The translations under genes were made by a program, and so were the position numbers. Under the pieces are notes generated by a model. The model saw only the letters and a program-made list of their open reading frames with translations, ran no database searches and was not told the origin of the DNA. A DNA stretch of 64,000 nt from Rhizobacter sp. Root1221 (GTDB lineage: Bacteria; Pseudomonadota; Gammaproteobacteria; Burkholderiales; Burkholderiaceae_C), in NCBI RefSeq assembly GCF_001425785.1, contig NZ_LMDI01000003.1, positions 130,170 through 194,169 of the forward strand. Reading direction: 5' to 3'. Shown piece after piece: positions 25,440 through 34,462 of the stretch. How positions within the stretch are numbered: the first letter of the stretch is position 1; every line of letters begins with the position of its first letter.

Positions 25440-27551
25440 ATGGCCACCAGCGATTTCGAAGCCAGCAACCAGGCCTACCTCAAAGCCGGCCTGACCTGGC
25501 TGCGCGCTTGCCTGGAGGCCCGCAGGGCGCCCACACCGGGCGAGCCCGAAGCGAAGCCTGCGGGGCTGTGGCCTCTGTCTCTGGGTCGCAAGAAACAGCC
25601 CGACACCTTGCTGCTGGGTGCACCACTCACCTCGTCGCACATCGAATCGGCGCGCACGGCCTTCGATGAAGCAGCTTCGCGCCAGCCCGCCCCCGCACTC
25701 GTGGAGCTGGCTGCTCGACTGGGCCTGTCGCGCTTCGAAACCGACGTGCTGCTGCTGGTGGCTGCCCTGGAGATCGACCCCGGCCTGCCCGACCTGCTCG
25801 CCGCCCTACTCGGCACGGCAGCGTCGCGTGCGCCAAGCTTCGCGCTGGCGATGTCGCTGTTCGAAGAGCCGCGCTGGGACGCCCTCTCGCCGCACCGCCC
25901 GTTGCGTGCCTTGCGCATGATCGAGGTGCATCAGGCGGGCGCCATGTCGCTGCTCAACGCGCCGCTTCGCATCGACGAGCGCATTGGCGCCTACGTCAAG
26001 GGGCTCAACTACCTGGACGAGCGGCTGGCTTCCCTGTGTTCCGTCGTGCCGGCGGCGACCATGCTGCCGCCGTCGCAGCAGTCCGCTGCCGATGCGTTGA
26101 CCCAATGGCTGGAACAACCCTTGGCCGGCCACCTGCTGCAATTGACCGGCGCGGACGACTCCTCCAAGCGCGACGTCGCCGCGGCGGCGGCCAGCGCGTG
26201 CGGCCGCGTGCTGTTGGCCATCGCCGCGGATACCCTGCCCGGGTCCGCAGAGGATACCGAGCAGTTGGTGCAACTGTGGACGCGCGAGGCCACGCTCTTG
26301 CCCATCGCCTTGCTGGTACACGGCATCGACAGCGAACGCGGCCTGGGCGAAGACGGCCGCGCCAGCCCGGATGCGCGCCGCTGGCGGCTGCTGCAACGCA
26401 TCGGTGCACCGGTGCTTCTGGCATGCCGCGAAGCGCTGATCGGCCTCGAGCAGTCGGTGGTCGTCGCGGTGGAAGCGCCGCAGGCGAAAGAGCGTGAGGC
26501 GCTCTGGCATGAGGCGCTGGCTAGCGACGTACAAGCGGATGCGCAGGCCCAGCCGCCCCAAGAGGCCGTCCAGCGACTGGGCGCGGAGTTCACGCTGAGC
26601 GCCTCGCGCATCGCCAGCCTGGCGGCGGCTGCGCGCTCGATAGCAAAGACCGACGAGCATGTTGCGCAGACCGCTTGGGACGTATGCGTGGCCCGCACTG
26701 CCGGCGAGCTCAACGGCCTGGCGCAGCGCATCGTGCCGCGCGCGACGATCAACGACCTGCAACTCCCGGCGCAAGAGAAGGCGCAGCTCGAACGTTTGAT
26801 CAGCCACGCTCGCCACCGCGCAGCGGCGTTGGACGACTACGGCTTCAGCGAGCGCAGCAGCCGCGGGCTGGGCATCGCGGCGCTGTTCCACGGCGAGAGC
26901 GGTGCCGGCAAGACGATGGCTGCCGAGGTCGTGGCCAACGGGCTGTCGCTGGCGTTGTTTCGGGTGGACCTCTCTACCCTCATGAGCAAGTACATCGGTG
27001 AGACCTCGAAGAATATGCGCCGCACACTAGATGCCGCCGAGGCCGGCGGCGCGGTGATTCTGTTCGACGAGGCCGACGCCGTTTTCCGCAAGCGCACCGA
27101 GGCCAAGGACGGTCTCGACAGCTTCGCAAACATCGACGTGGACTACCTGCTCACGCGCATGGAGAGCTTCCGTGGCGTCGCGCTGCTGGCGACCAACATG
27201 AAGCACGCGCTCGATACGGCGTTCATGCGGCGTTTGCGCTTCGTCATCGGGTTTCCCTTCCCGAGCGCCGCGGAGCGCAAGGCCATCTGGGCCGGCGTGT
27301 TCCCGCGGCCAGAGTGTGTGGGCGCGCTCGACCTCAATCATTTGTCACGGTTCGTGCTGACGGGCGGCAGCATCTTCAACGCTGCGCTCGCGGCTGCGCA
27401 TGCAGCGGCGAGCGAATCAGCGAACGTCGAAATGCATCATGTGCTCGACGCGATCCGGTGGGAGTTGCGCAAGATCGAGCGGCCGGTCGCGGAGTCGCAG
27501 TTGCGCGATCTCGCGACGCCTATGGCCGATCGGCCGGAGGTCGTCGAATGA
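25440..27551 (+). CDS. AAA+ ATPase of the eCIS (Pvc15-like)
   Basis: A 703-residue protein. The first 440 residues form a helical N-domain, followed by one AAA+ module with Walker A HGESGAGKT (about residue 485), Walker B ILFDEADAVF (about 540) and the arginine finger region AFMRRLRFVIGFPFP. This is the conserved ATPase of eCIS loci, needed for particle assembly or effector loading in Afp and PVC and not for post-firing recycling as ClpV does in T6SS. Its stop overlaps the next start. Confidence 0.93.
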   Translation: MATSDFEASNQAYLKAGLTWLRACLEARRAPTPGEPEAKPAGLWPLSLGRKKQPDTLLLGAPLTSSHIESARTAFDEAASRQPAPALVELAARLGLSRFETDVLLLVAALEIDPGLPDLLAALLGTAASRAPSFALAMSLFEEPRWDALSPHRPLRALRMIEVHQAGAMSLLNAPLRIDERIGAYVKGLNYLDERLASLCSVVPAATMLPPSQQSAADALTQWLEQPLAGHLLQLTGADDSSKRDVAAAAASACGRVLLAIAADTLPGSAEDTEQLVQLWTREATLLPIALLVHGIDSERGLGEDGRASPDARRWRLLQRIGAPVLLACREALIGLEQSVVVAVEAPQAKEREALWHEALASDVQADAQAQPPQEAVQRLGAEFTLSASRIASLAAAARSIAKTDEHVAQTAWDVCVARTAGELNGLAQRIVPRATINDLQLPAQEKAQLERLISHARHRAAALDDYGFSERSSRGLGIAALFHGESGAGKTMAAEVVANGLSLALFRVDLSTLMSKYIGETSKNMRRTLDAAEAGGAVILFDEADAVFRKRTEAKDGLDSFANIDVDYLLTRMESFRGVALLATNMKHALDTAFMRRLRFVIGFPFPSAAERKAIWAGVFPRPECVGALDLNHLSRFVLTGGSIFNAALAAAHAAASESANVEMHHVLDAIRWELRKIERPVAESQLRDLATPMADRPEVVE

Positions 27552-27823
27552 AGGTGCGCTTCAGGATCGATCGTCTGATCGTCGACGGCGCGAACCTATC
27601 GTCAATCGAACGCGCACGATTGAAGGACGCATTGCGGATGTCCCTCGAGGCGCAATTGCTGGAACGGATGGAGACCAACGTTTCTTTGCCGCGAGGTGAG
27701 CTTCATTTCGAACGCCGACACATAGCAATGCCGATGGCGGTCGACGTCCGCGGCGCCGCGCTCGGAATGACGCTCGGTCCCGTCGTCGCGCAGAGCGTTT
27801 GGCCAACTGCACCTCAATCCTAA
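27548..27823 (+). CDS. Small conserved-looking eCIS protein before the effector
   Basis: A 91-residue protein whose ATG overlaps the ATPase stop (ATGA). It reads KVRFRIDRLIVDGANLSSIERARLKDALRMSL, then a segment with PRGELHF, and ends in ALGMTLGPVVAQSVW. The first strand plus a helix and a late hydrophobic segment suggest a small alpha/beta domain; no family was recognised. Position between ATPase and effector makes a loading-adaptor role plausible, but this is a guess. Confidence 0.6.
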   Translation: MKVRFRIDRLIVDGANLSSIERARLKDALRMSLEAQLLERMETNVSLPRGELHFERRHIAMPMAVDVRGAALGMTLGPVVAQSVWPTAPQS

Positions 27824-27831
27824 GGATCGCC

Positions 27832-30246
27832 ATGAAACCAGCCATGCTTGAACATGCGGCCTCCGCGCTTTCGAGCGCTGCTCCAGCCGAACCATCACGT
27901 AATCTGGCTCGTAATTGGAGAAACCGGGATGTCAGCAATTCGGCCTCGCGAATCGTCAACGGCCCTCCGGTTTCCCCAGGCGAACCTCTGGACCGGGTCA
28001 CCCTAAGTTTTATGGAGCAGCGATTCGCTCACGACTTCAGCCACGTTCGCATCCATACAGACACGTTCGCAAGGAAATCGGCCGACGAGGTGGACGCCAG
28101 GGCATACACGGTGGGATCGGATGTCGTCTTTGGACGGGAGCAGTTTGCACCCAACACCGATGAAGGAAAGCACATCCTGGCTCATGAATTGGCACATGTA
28201 GTGCAACAATCCCGGGGGGGTATCGCCCCCCCGCTCGAACCGGGGAGTTCGCTAGAGGCCGCGGCGGATGCGGCTGCAGACCATGCGATCGCGAGCCGCG
28301 GACCCGTTCCGATTGCGGGGGCGTGCGGTGTCGGCCTAGCGCGCCTGCCCTGGAAAGATGTCCGCAAGCGGGTCTGGCCCGTGGCGGGTCTACTTGCCGG
28401 TAGCCTGGGTGAGAAGGCTGTGGACAAGGCCATTGCACAGGCCGAAGCGATAACTGGTGCCGACGTGCCGAAACCGGCAGAAGCATTGGTCGATCGGGGG
28501 CTGCAAACTCTGGACCGAATGTCTCCTGACCCGAAGCAGGCCCCACAGGCAGGTTCGTCTACTGCATCCGGAACGACGGCACAGGAAAACCCCGCACGGG
28601 AGGCACGAAAACACTCCGAGGGATCCTCCGAGGGTTCCTTCGCCCCGTCCGCCACCAAGCGGTCTGTGGATCCAGCCGACGACACTCCCGAGCTCAATCA
28701 GTTTTTCCGAGAACGCTGGCGGAAAGCCCAAGTCTTCCATGGCGTCAAGCTGATGTATGTTGCCGAACGAACCTTGACGCGCGCCGCAACGCAGGACCGC
28801 GTCGTCAACAAATCGAGTCGCTATTGGCTGGTCAGCCACGCTGACAAGGAAACAGGAGAAGTCTTTTACTACGCAGCCTTCAATCGCCAGGCGAACCGAA
28901 GCGAATACGCCATCGGACCGGCCGAATTGGACACCTTCCTTGCAAATGAAAAGTACCACGCAAATATCGCGGAGACCATTTACCCGAGTGGAGGAGGTGA
29001 GCTGAAGGGCTGGGAAGCCAGGGCTGGACAAGCCACCGACATGGCGATGGAGGGAGACTGGGGCGGCGCGTTGGGCGCAGTGGTTGACTCCAACGCGGGA
29101 GCATGGCAAGACCCCGAATTCATAGCGTCCAATGCTGCCAACCTTGGAGGTATCGCCGCGACGAAACCCGTGCCCAAACCGCCTTCGCGGATGATGCGAT
29201 GGCTGCGCCCCAGGGCTGCGGGTGCTCTCTCCAGAGTCATGGTCGCAGTCGACAACAGCCTGCCGGTCCACACCGGGGGTGGCAGCTTGGCCAATGCGAC
29301 GGCATTGGCCGCAGGAGAGATCAGACCGCAGCTATTGAACACCAGGCCGGCGATTCCGACCGGCGCAATCGCAAGCAGCGCCGAGGCTGGCGTCAGCACG
29401 GCTTCGAAAACAACGGGGCAAGCACCTACAACTCGGGTCAGGGCAAGCCAGGCGCTTGAAGGGGCGCTGAAAAAGGAAGTCACGCAGACCGCCGAGACCG
29501 CCGTAAAGAAAGAGGCTACGCAGACGACCAAGGGAGTGATCAAGGGCGACGAGGATGCTGCGGCCTCCACCAGCACTGCCATGAAGGACGGTGAGGAAGA
29601 AGCGCTTAAGGCGACGCCAAGGAATCCTGCCGCCAAGGATCTTGCAGCAGGTTCGCAAGTCCCGAAGCATTCCGAATCCGCCAGCAACCCGGCTGTCGAG
29701 CCCCTGCAATACGTCGGGGCATTGTCGAACGGAAATGTCGCAAACGACGTTGTCCCTCACCGCGAACCACAGGTGATGGCGGCCACAGGAACCGATAGCG
29801 CGGCGCCGATTACCTCTGAAGTCGTCGGTACACCCAGCATCGCCGGCGTCACTGACCCAATGGTTGCTTCCGGCAGCAAGATGACACCGAAAACGGCCGA
29901 GTATCTTCGCGTCAACAGGATCGCGAATCAGGCCGGCTACTTTGTAAGGGAAGCCAAGCCGTCTAAGGCCGATCTCAAGGCAATCGCAGCTTACTACCGC
30001 AAACCGACGCCTCAGCTCGGTGGAACTGCGGGTCACGCTGCGCGAGGGATGGCGCCGAAAGGTGCGGACGTAGTCTTCCTCGATACTGTGGGCGAACTGA
30101 AGATGCTTACCGTTGTGAAAGGCGAGAGCATCAATCAGGCGTTCGCGCAAGCCGCACGGTACGCGAAGAAACTCGGCAAGAAGAACGTCGTGGTCCGCGT
30201 CATGGATATGACGAACGGCATCATCTACGACTTTTTCCCGAAGTGA
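27832..30246 (+). CDS. DUF4157 (eCIS core) effector with unfamiliar C-terminal domain
   Basis: An 804-residue protein with AAGGATCGCC before the ATG. Residues 51-130 form the DUF4157 domain found almost only with eCIS, including DFSHVRIHTD, ARAYTVGSDVVFG and the zinc-protease-like HELAHVVQQ. A helical/linker region follows, then a middle domain (about 290-440). An Ala/Thr/Lys-rich spacer leads to a separate C-terminal domain (about 683-804). That domain has GADVVFLD, then ELK eleven residues after the first Asp, then a Q...Y helix, which resembles a PD-(D/E)xK nuclease. Its base composition is visibly less GC-rich than the structural genes, as expected for exchanged cargo. No immunity gene follows. 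Confidence 0.85.
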   Translation: MKPAMLEHAASALSSAAPAEPSRNLARNWRNRDVSNSASRIVNGPPVSPGEPLDRVTLSFMEQRFAHDFSHVRIHTDTFARKSADEVDARAYTVGSDVVFGREQFAPNTDEGKHILAHELAHVVQQSRGGIAPPLEPGSSLEAAADAAADHAIASRGPVPIAGACGVGLARLPWKDVRKRVWPVAGLLAGSLGEKAVDKAIAQAEAITGADVPKPAEALVDRGLQTLDRMSPDPKQAPQAGSSTASGTTAQENPAREARKHSEGSSEGSFAPSATKRSVDPADDTPELNQFFRERWRKAQVFHGVKLMYVAERTLTRAATQDRVVNKSSRYWLVSHADKETGEVFYYAAFNRQANRSEYAIGPAELDTFLANEKYHANIAETIYPSGGGELKGWEARAGQATDMAMEGDWGGALGAVVDSNAGAWQDPEFIASNAANLGGIAATKPVPKPPSRMMRWLRPRAAGALSRVMVAVDNSLPVHTGGGSLANATALAAGEIRPQLLNTRPAIPTGAIASSAEAGVSTASKTTGQAPTTRVRASQALEGALKKEVTQTAETAVKKEATQTTKGVIKGDEDAAASTSTAMKDGEEEALKATPRNPAAKDLAAGSQVPKHSESASNPAVEPLQYVGALSNGNVANDVVPHREPQVMAATGTDSAAPITSEVVGTPSIAGVTDPMVASGSKMTPKTAEYLRVNRIANQAGYFVREAKPSKADLKAIAAYYRKPTPQLGGTAGHAARGMAPKGADVVFLDTVGELKMLTVVKGESINQAFAQAARYAKKLGKKNVVVRVMDMTNGIIYDFFPK

Positions 30247-30538
30247 GGCCGAAGCGATTCGGGCTAAACAGGCGAAGGGTCCGCTCGCAACCGCGGTGTC
30301 ATGGACGCGGCCTTCAGGATGGCCCTTAGGTGCAAGGCAAAACGGCTTCTGAAGGGCTTCACAAAGGCTAATGCGTATCTGTAAGCAGACCCGACACCAG
30401 TCACGATCATGATGAAAACTCAAATGAAGCTCAGCGTTAGTAAGCACTCGGTGCGAAGTCCTCTTCCACTTGCTGCCGATGGGCAAGCCGTGGGTTTCTG
30501 CCCTGTGCCGGGCGCTGGCTGAATAGGGTATCTAAACT

Positions 30539-30799
30539 ATGAACGCCCGCATCAGTCCGCGCCTGCTCAAAGGCGGCATCGCGGTTTTCGACCCGCAACC
30601 GGGCCGGCCGCGCGTGATCACGCTGCAATGCAACCCGGACACTTCGTCGCGCACTTTGCAGGTGCAGGCGGTGGTGAGCGGCGGGCAGCCGTCGGCCCCC
30701 GACATAGGTTGCCATATGTCGACGTTAACGCGCGTCTCCCACTTGAGCCTGCAGCGTGCACGTCTCCACCACGCAAACGTCGGGGGGCATCGCGCATGA
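30539..30799 (+). pseudogene. Truncated paralogue of the Pvc7-like adaptor
   Basis: An 86-codon reading whose first 46 residues (LLKGGIAVFDP, then VITLQCNPDTSSRTLQVQ) align with the N-terminus of the next protein (TLKAGIVLLDP, then VILLQYTPDQLTRSLKVQ). After that the similarity stops and the sequence looks non-coding, with a 7-bp inverted repeat CGACATA/TATGTCG at 30700-30721. It appears to be what is left of a tandem duplicate after a deletion. Its stop forms an ATGA overlap with the next start, so it may still be translated and serve as a coupling leader. Confidence 0.6.
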
Positions 30800-31506
30800 G
30801 CACTTTCAACGTGGGTGTCTCCAACCGCCTAGCGGTCACCGGATCGCCACTCAGCCCCAAGACCCTCAAAGCCGGCATCGTCCTGCTCGACCCCGTCTCG
30901 TTCACACCGAGCCGAGTCATCCTGCTGCAATACACCCCCGACCAGCTCACGCGCTCGCTGAAAGTTCAATCGGTCACCGGCGACACCGGCGACAAGACCG
31001 AGCCCTTGCGACTGAAGGGCCCGCCGGAAGAGAGCTTCAAGCTCGAAGCCGAGCTCGACGCCACCGATCAACTGGAGTTTCCAGAGCAAAACCACAACGC
31101 CGTGGCCTACGGCATCTTTCCCCAACTATCCGCCCTCGAATCGCTGATCACGCCCAGCGCCGATCAGATCCTGGCGACCGATTCCTTCCTCGCCATGGGC
31201 GCCGTCGAGATCGCGCCGATGGAGGCGCCGTTCGCGCTGTTCGTCTGGAGTGCGCAGCGTGTCGCGCCGGTGCGGGTGACGGAGTTTTCCATCACGGAAG
31301 AAGCCTTCGACGTCGATCTCAATCCCATCCGGGCCAAGGTGAGCCTGGGCCTGCGCGTGCTGTCGGTCAATGACATGGGCTACGCGCACCCAGGGGCGCG
31401 CTACTTCATGTCCTATCTCGGCAAGAAGGAGGCGCTGGCCAAGTTCGCCTTTGGCGCCGAAGTCAGTCAATCGATAGACCAACTCGGCGCGACGGGGCTC
31501 ATATGA
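30796..31506 (+). CDS. Pvc7-like tube-baseplate adaptor
   Basis: A 236-residue protein. It opens with LKAGIVLLDP and VILLQYTPDQLTRSLKVQ, then RLKGPPEESFKLEAELDATDQLE and VTEFSITEEAFDVDLNPIRAKVSLGLRVL, a pattern shared with tail proteins that sit beside a LysM partner (T4 gp53/Afp7/Pvc7 type). It would attach the first tube ring to the baseplate hub. The following LysM gene overlaps its stop codon. Confidence 0.82.
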   Translation: MSTFNVGVSNRLAVTGSPLSPKTLKAGIVLLDPVSFTPSRVILLQYTPDQLTRSLKVQSVTGDTGDKTEPLRLKGPPEESFKLEAELDATDQLEFPEQNHNAVAYGIFPQLSALESLITPSADQILATDSFLAMGAVEIAPMEAPFALFVWSAQRVAPVRVTEFSITEEAFDVDLNPIRAKVSLGLRVLSVNDMGYAHPGARYFMSYLGKKEALAKFAFGAEVSQSIDQLGATGLI

Positions 31507-31871
31507 TGGATCTCACCACGCTGGTACCCGGCTTGCAGGACGCTCGCGTCGAGGTCTACGACGAGTTCAGCCGCTACCGCGGCCTGCCCTTGCTGAGCTT
31601 CGTCGATGCCGCAGGCCGCGAGCATGTCTATGGGGGCCGCCGCATCGTGCCGCAGCCCGAGACCATGCCCGAGGTTGCACGCGTCACGGTGCGCGACGGC
31701 GACCGGCTCGACAACGTCGCCGCCGTGCAGTTCGGCGATGCGCGCTGGTGGTGGCGCATCGCCGATGCGAACCGCGCGCTCGCGCCCACGGCCCTCACCG
31801 GCCCGCAAGCGCTGGGCCGCGGCCTGCGCATCACCCTGCCCGAAGGCGTGCCGCTGCCGCGGCAAGGATGA
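31503..31871 (+). CDS. LysM-domain baseplate protein
   Basis: A 122-residue protein starting at ATG 31503 or 31506. The C-terminal half is a LysM-like domain: VTVRDGDRLDNVAAVQFGDARWWWRIADANRAL ending in GLRITLP. In phage tails and eCIS such proteins pair with the Pvc7/gp53-type adaptor and do not necessarily bind peptidoglycan. It overlaps the upstream gene by 4 bp. Confidence 0.85.
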   Translation: MMDLTTLVPGLQDARVEVYDEFSRYRGLPLLSFVDAAGREHVYGGRRIVPQPETMPEVARVTVRDGDRLDNVAAVQFGDARWWWRIADANRALAPTALTGPQALGRGLRITLPEGVPLPRQG

Positions 31872-31881
31872 GGCCTTGACC

Positions 31882-33147
31882 ATGCTGCGTGGCATTCACC
31901 TGTCGTTGATGATGGGCACTCTGGGCCCGCTGTTGCCCGAGGCAGTGGAGCCTGGCGTGGCTGAAGCCCTGCTCTCGGCGCAGGTGACGCAGGCCACCGA
32001 GGGCAAGAGCGGCTTCTCGTTGTCGTTCGCGCTCGGCAAGGGGTCGGACATCCGCCGCAAGTTCGAGAACGGCTATTTCGACCCGCCCAAGCGCGTGGTG
32101 CTGGTCGCCACCGTGAACGGCGTGCCCAACATGCTGATCGACGGCGTGATCGTGAAGCACGAAGTTGCGGTGTCGAACGACCCTGGGCAGACGCGGCTCA
32201 ACATCACCGGCGAAGACCTCACGCGGCTGATGGACCTGGTGGACCTCAGCTGGGTGCTCAAGTACCCGGCCATGCCGGCCGAGGCGCGGGTGGCCATCAT
32301 CCTGGCCAAGTACCTGCCGCTGGGGATCAAGCCCTTGATCGTCCCCAGCGTGAACATCGACATACCGATGCCCACCAGCTACATCCCCAGCCACATGGGC
32401 ACCGACTTGCAGTACGTGACGTACCTGGCCAAGTCGGTCGGCTACGTGTTCTACGTGGAGCCCGGCGATTTCTTGGGGCTGCCCATCCCATTGCCGGACC
32501 AGCCCACCCCGTTGCCGGGGCCGCCCACCTCGTTGCTGGGGTCGCCCTTCTCGATGCAGGGGCGGCCCATGCCATTTCCAGTGTCTTCTACCGCCTATTG
32601 GGGGCCGGAGATCAAGGTCGGCGCGCCGCAGCAAGCGCTGATCGTGAACAGCGATGCGGCCAGCAATGTGGATCAGCTGAGTTTTTCGTTTGACGGCTTC
32701 TCCAAGACAATATTTGCCTTTCTGCTGCATGTCGAGAAGCTGCCGATCAAGATTCCACTGCCGATCCCGATTCCCGACGTCAATCCGCTGTCGCCGCCGC
32801 TGGGCCCGCGCGTGCCCACGCCACTGCGCTTCGAGCCGCTCACCGGCATGGCGAAGTTTTCGCTTCCGCAATCGCTGATGGTGGGGATGGCAAAGGCAGC
32901 GCGTGCCGCGGAAGTGATCAGCGGCAGTGGCAGCCTCAACGTGATGCGCTACGGCCGCGTGCTCAAGGCGCGCCGGCTGGTCGAGGTGCGCGGTGCAGGG
33001 CTGCCGCACGACGGTCTGCACTACGTGCGCAGCGTCACGCACCAGATCAAGCCGGGCGAATACAAGCAGAACTTCACGCTCTCACGCAACGCGCTCGACC
33101 CATGGCCGAGCAATCTGAACGAGGCCTTGCAAAGGATCCCCACATGA
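31882..33147 (+). CDS. eCIS hub protein (gp27/VgrG N-terminal-like)
   Basis: A 421-residue protein with the phage late-control-D fold. It reads GFSLSFALGKGSDIRRKFENGYFDPPKRVVLVATVNG near the start and ends with GLHYVRSVTHQIKPGEYKQNFTLSRN, as in gp27/GPD hubs. The ATG at 31882 was chosen because earlier in-frame codons overlap the LysM gene in another frame. An internal Pro-rich stretch is coded by four 21-bp repeats (32491-32574). Hub and spike are separate genes here, unlike fused VgrG. The next start overlaps its stop. Confidence 0.87.
   Translation: MLRGIHLSLMMGTLGPLLPEAVEPGVAEALLSAQVTQATEGKSGFSLSFALGKGSDIRRKFENGYFDPPKRVVLVATVNGVPNMLIDGVIVKHEVAVSNDPGQTRLNITGEDLTRLMDLVDLSWVLKYPAMPAEARVAIILAKYLPLGIKPLIVPSVNIDIPMPTSYIPSHMGTDLQYVTYLAKSVGYVFYVEPGDFLGLPIPLPDQPTPLPGPPTSLLGSPFSMQGRPMPFPVSSTAYWGPEIKVGAPQQALIVNSDAASNVDQLSFSFDGFSKTIFAFLLHVEKLPIKIPLPIPIPDVNPLSPPLGPRVPTPLRFEPLTGMAKFSLPQSLMVGMAKAARAAEVISGSGSLNVMRYGRVLKARRLVEVRGAGLPHDGLHYVRSVTHQIKPGEYKQNFTLSRNALDPWPSNLNEALQRIPT
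32491..32574 (+). repeat. Four in-frame 21-bp repeats in the hub gene
   Basis: Units start at 32491, 32512, 32533 and 32554. They encode LPDQPTP, LPGPPTS, LLGSPFS and MQGRPMP, i.e. a seven-residue Gly/Pro loop repeat. The first two units are most alike and the others have diverged. The repeat keeps the frame and probably extends a surface loop of the hub. Confidence 0.85.
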
Positions 33148-33752
33148 GCCGCAGCACGATGGCCGACATGCACTTCGTCGAGGGCATGCGCAAGGACCAA
33201 GACGAAGGTGACTTCCCGGCCGGTGACAACGTCAAAGGCATGGCGCGCTACTACGGCAAGTACCGTGGCGTCGTGGTGGCCTCACTCGACCCTGAAGCGC
33301 GCGGACGCTTGCTTGTGCGCGTACCCGATGTGACTGGCCCCAACATCACCAATTGGGCACGGCCTTGCATGCCGTGGGGCGGCATGTCGATGGGCTCGTA
33401 CATCGTGCCGCCGCCAGAGACCAACGTGTGGGTCGAATTCGAACAAGGAGATCCGAACAGTCCGATATGGGTTGGCTGCTTCTGGGGAACGGCTCTCGAA
33501 ACGCCAGCGATGCCCAAACTCGTCGCGCCGGGGGCGCCGATCTTCGCGGTCGAATCATTTGCCAAACACGGCTTCGCCGTGACCGATATGCCGCTGCTGC
33601 CCTACCTGCCTTCGGGCGGCATTTTCATCGGCAATGCCGCGGCGGGCATAGCAATCGACATCACCGGCGTGCGCATCTTCGGTCCTGTCGTACATCTGGG
33701 CGCCATGCCCGGAGACATCGCCGGTGTCACCGCCGCCTTGCTGGTCAAGTAG
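33144..33752 (+). CDS. eCIS central spike with OB-fold (gp5/Phage_base_V)
   Basis: A 202-residue protein. The OB-fold is clear: KYRGVVVASLDPEARGRLLVRVPDV, PCMPWGG, PPPETNVWVEFEQGDPNSPIWVG. The C-terminal part (LPYLPSGGIFIGNAAAGIAIDITGVRIFG) gives a short beta-helical spike. ATGA overlap with the hub gene. It would form the trimeric spike that the PAAR protein caps. Confidence 0.88.
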   Translation: MSRSTMADMHFVEGMRKDQDEGDFPAGDNVKGMARYYGKYRGVVVASLDPEARGRLLVRVPDVTGPNITNWARPCMPWGGMSMGSYIVPPPETNVWVEFEQGDPNSPIWVGCFWGTALETPAMPKLVAPGAPIFAVESFAKHGFAVTDMPLLPYLPSGGIFIGNAAAGIAIDITGVRIFGPVVHLGAMPGDIAGVTAALLVK

Positions 33753-33765
33753 CCGGAGGATCGCC

Positions 33766-34092
33766 ATGCCGGGCTTCGTCGCCACCATCGCCAATCAGAT
33801 CATGTGCTCGCACGGGGGGCAGGCCAAGCCCGCACCGTTACCGGTGCGTGTGTTCATCATGGGCGTTCCGGTGCTCACCTTGTCCAGCCCTTACGCAATT
33901 GCCGGCTGTGGGCTGACCGCAGCGGGCACGCCATGCCTTACCGGTATGTTCACCAGCGGCAGCACGCGCGTGTTGGCCTCCATCGGTGCCGCCATGGTGC
34001 CCTTGCTGGTGATTCCCAACATCGGCACCTGCGCGCCGCCCGGGCCGTTGATCCCAGTGCCAGCCGGCCAGCAGCGCGTGATCGCATCGTAG
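33766..34092 (+). CDS. PAAR-like spike-tip protein
   Basis: A 108-residue Gly/Pro/hydrophobic protein with a metal-binding set typical of PAAR-like tips: MCSH near residue 14, then Cys in AGCGL, TPCL and GTCAP. It has the repeated small beta turns of the family. A GGAGGATCGCC ribosome site precedes the ATG. It lies right after the spike gene, as Pvc10/Afp10 does. Confidence 0.82.
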   Translation: MPGFVATIANQIMCSHGGQAKPAPLPVRVFIMGVPVLTLSSPYAIAGCGLTAAGTPCLTGMFTSGSTRVLASIGAAMVPLLVIPNIGTCAPPGPLIPVPAGQQRVIAS

Positions 34093-34099
34093 GCTCGCG

Positions 34100-34462
34100 A
34101 TGAACATCGACTTCCCGTTTCGCATCGGCGCCGATGGCCGCACACGGGCTTCGCCCGAAGACGCCAAGCACGTGCGCGACATGATCGAGCTGCTGCTGTT
34201 CACGCAGCCCGGTGAGCGCGTGATGCGGCCCGACTTCGGCGCCGGCCTGTTGCAGTACGCCTTCGGGCCTAACCGGCCCGAGCTGGCAGCCACGCTGCAG
34301 GCCACGATCCAGGGTGCGCTGACACAGTGGCTGGGCGACCTGATCGAGCTGCGCGCGGTGCAGGTCGAGAGCGACGACGCCACGGTGCGTGCCACGGTGG
34401 TCTACGCGCTGCGCGCCAGCGGTGACGTGCGAAGCGACACCTTCACCCGGAGTTCTACGTGA
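34100..34462 (+). CDS. gp25-like baseplate wedge protein
   Basis: A 120-residue protein of the gp25/W family (Pvc9/Afp9). Signature: DMIELLLFTQPGERVMRPDFGAGLLQYAFGPN, containing the PGER and RPDFG elements. It begins the sheath-baseplate contact and is a core component of all contractile systems. The next gene starts with GTG overlapping this stop (GTGA). Confidence 0.93.
   Translation: MNIDFPFRIGADGRTRASPEDAKHVRDMIELLLFTQPGERVMRPDFGAGLLQYAFGPNRPELAATLQATIQGALTQWLGDLIELRAVQVESDDATVRATVVYALRASGDVRSDTFTRSST

Noticed and set aside
30247..30538. Possible immunity gene right after the effector
   Set aside because: No frame of useful length or protein-like composition was found; the longest ATG reading seen is 27 codons. 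eCIS cargo often has no dedicated immunity gene.
32491..32574. Short CRISPR-like repeat array
   Set aside because: The units are contiguous, without spacers, keep the reading frame and encode a peptide repeat inside the hub gene.
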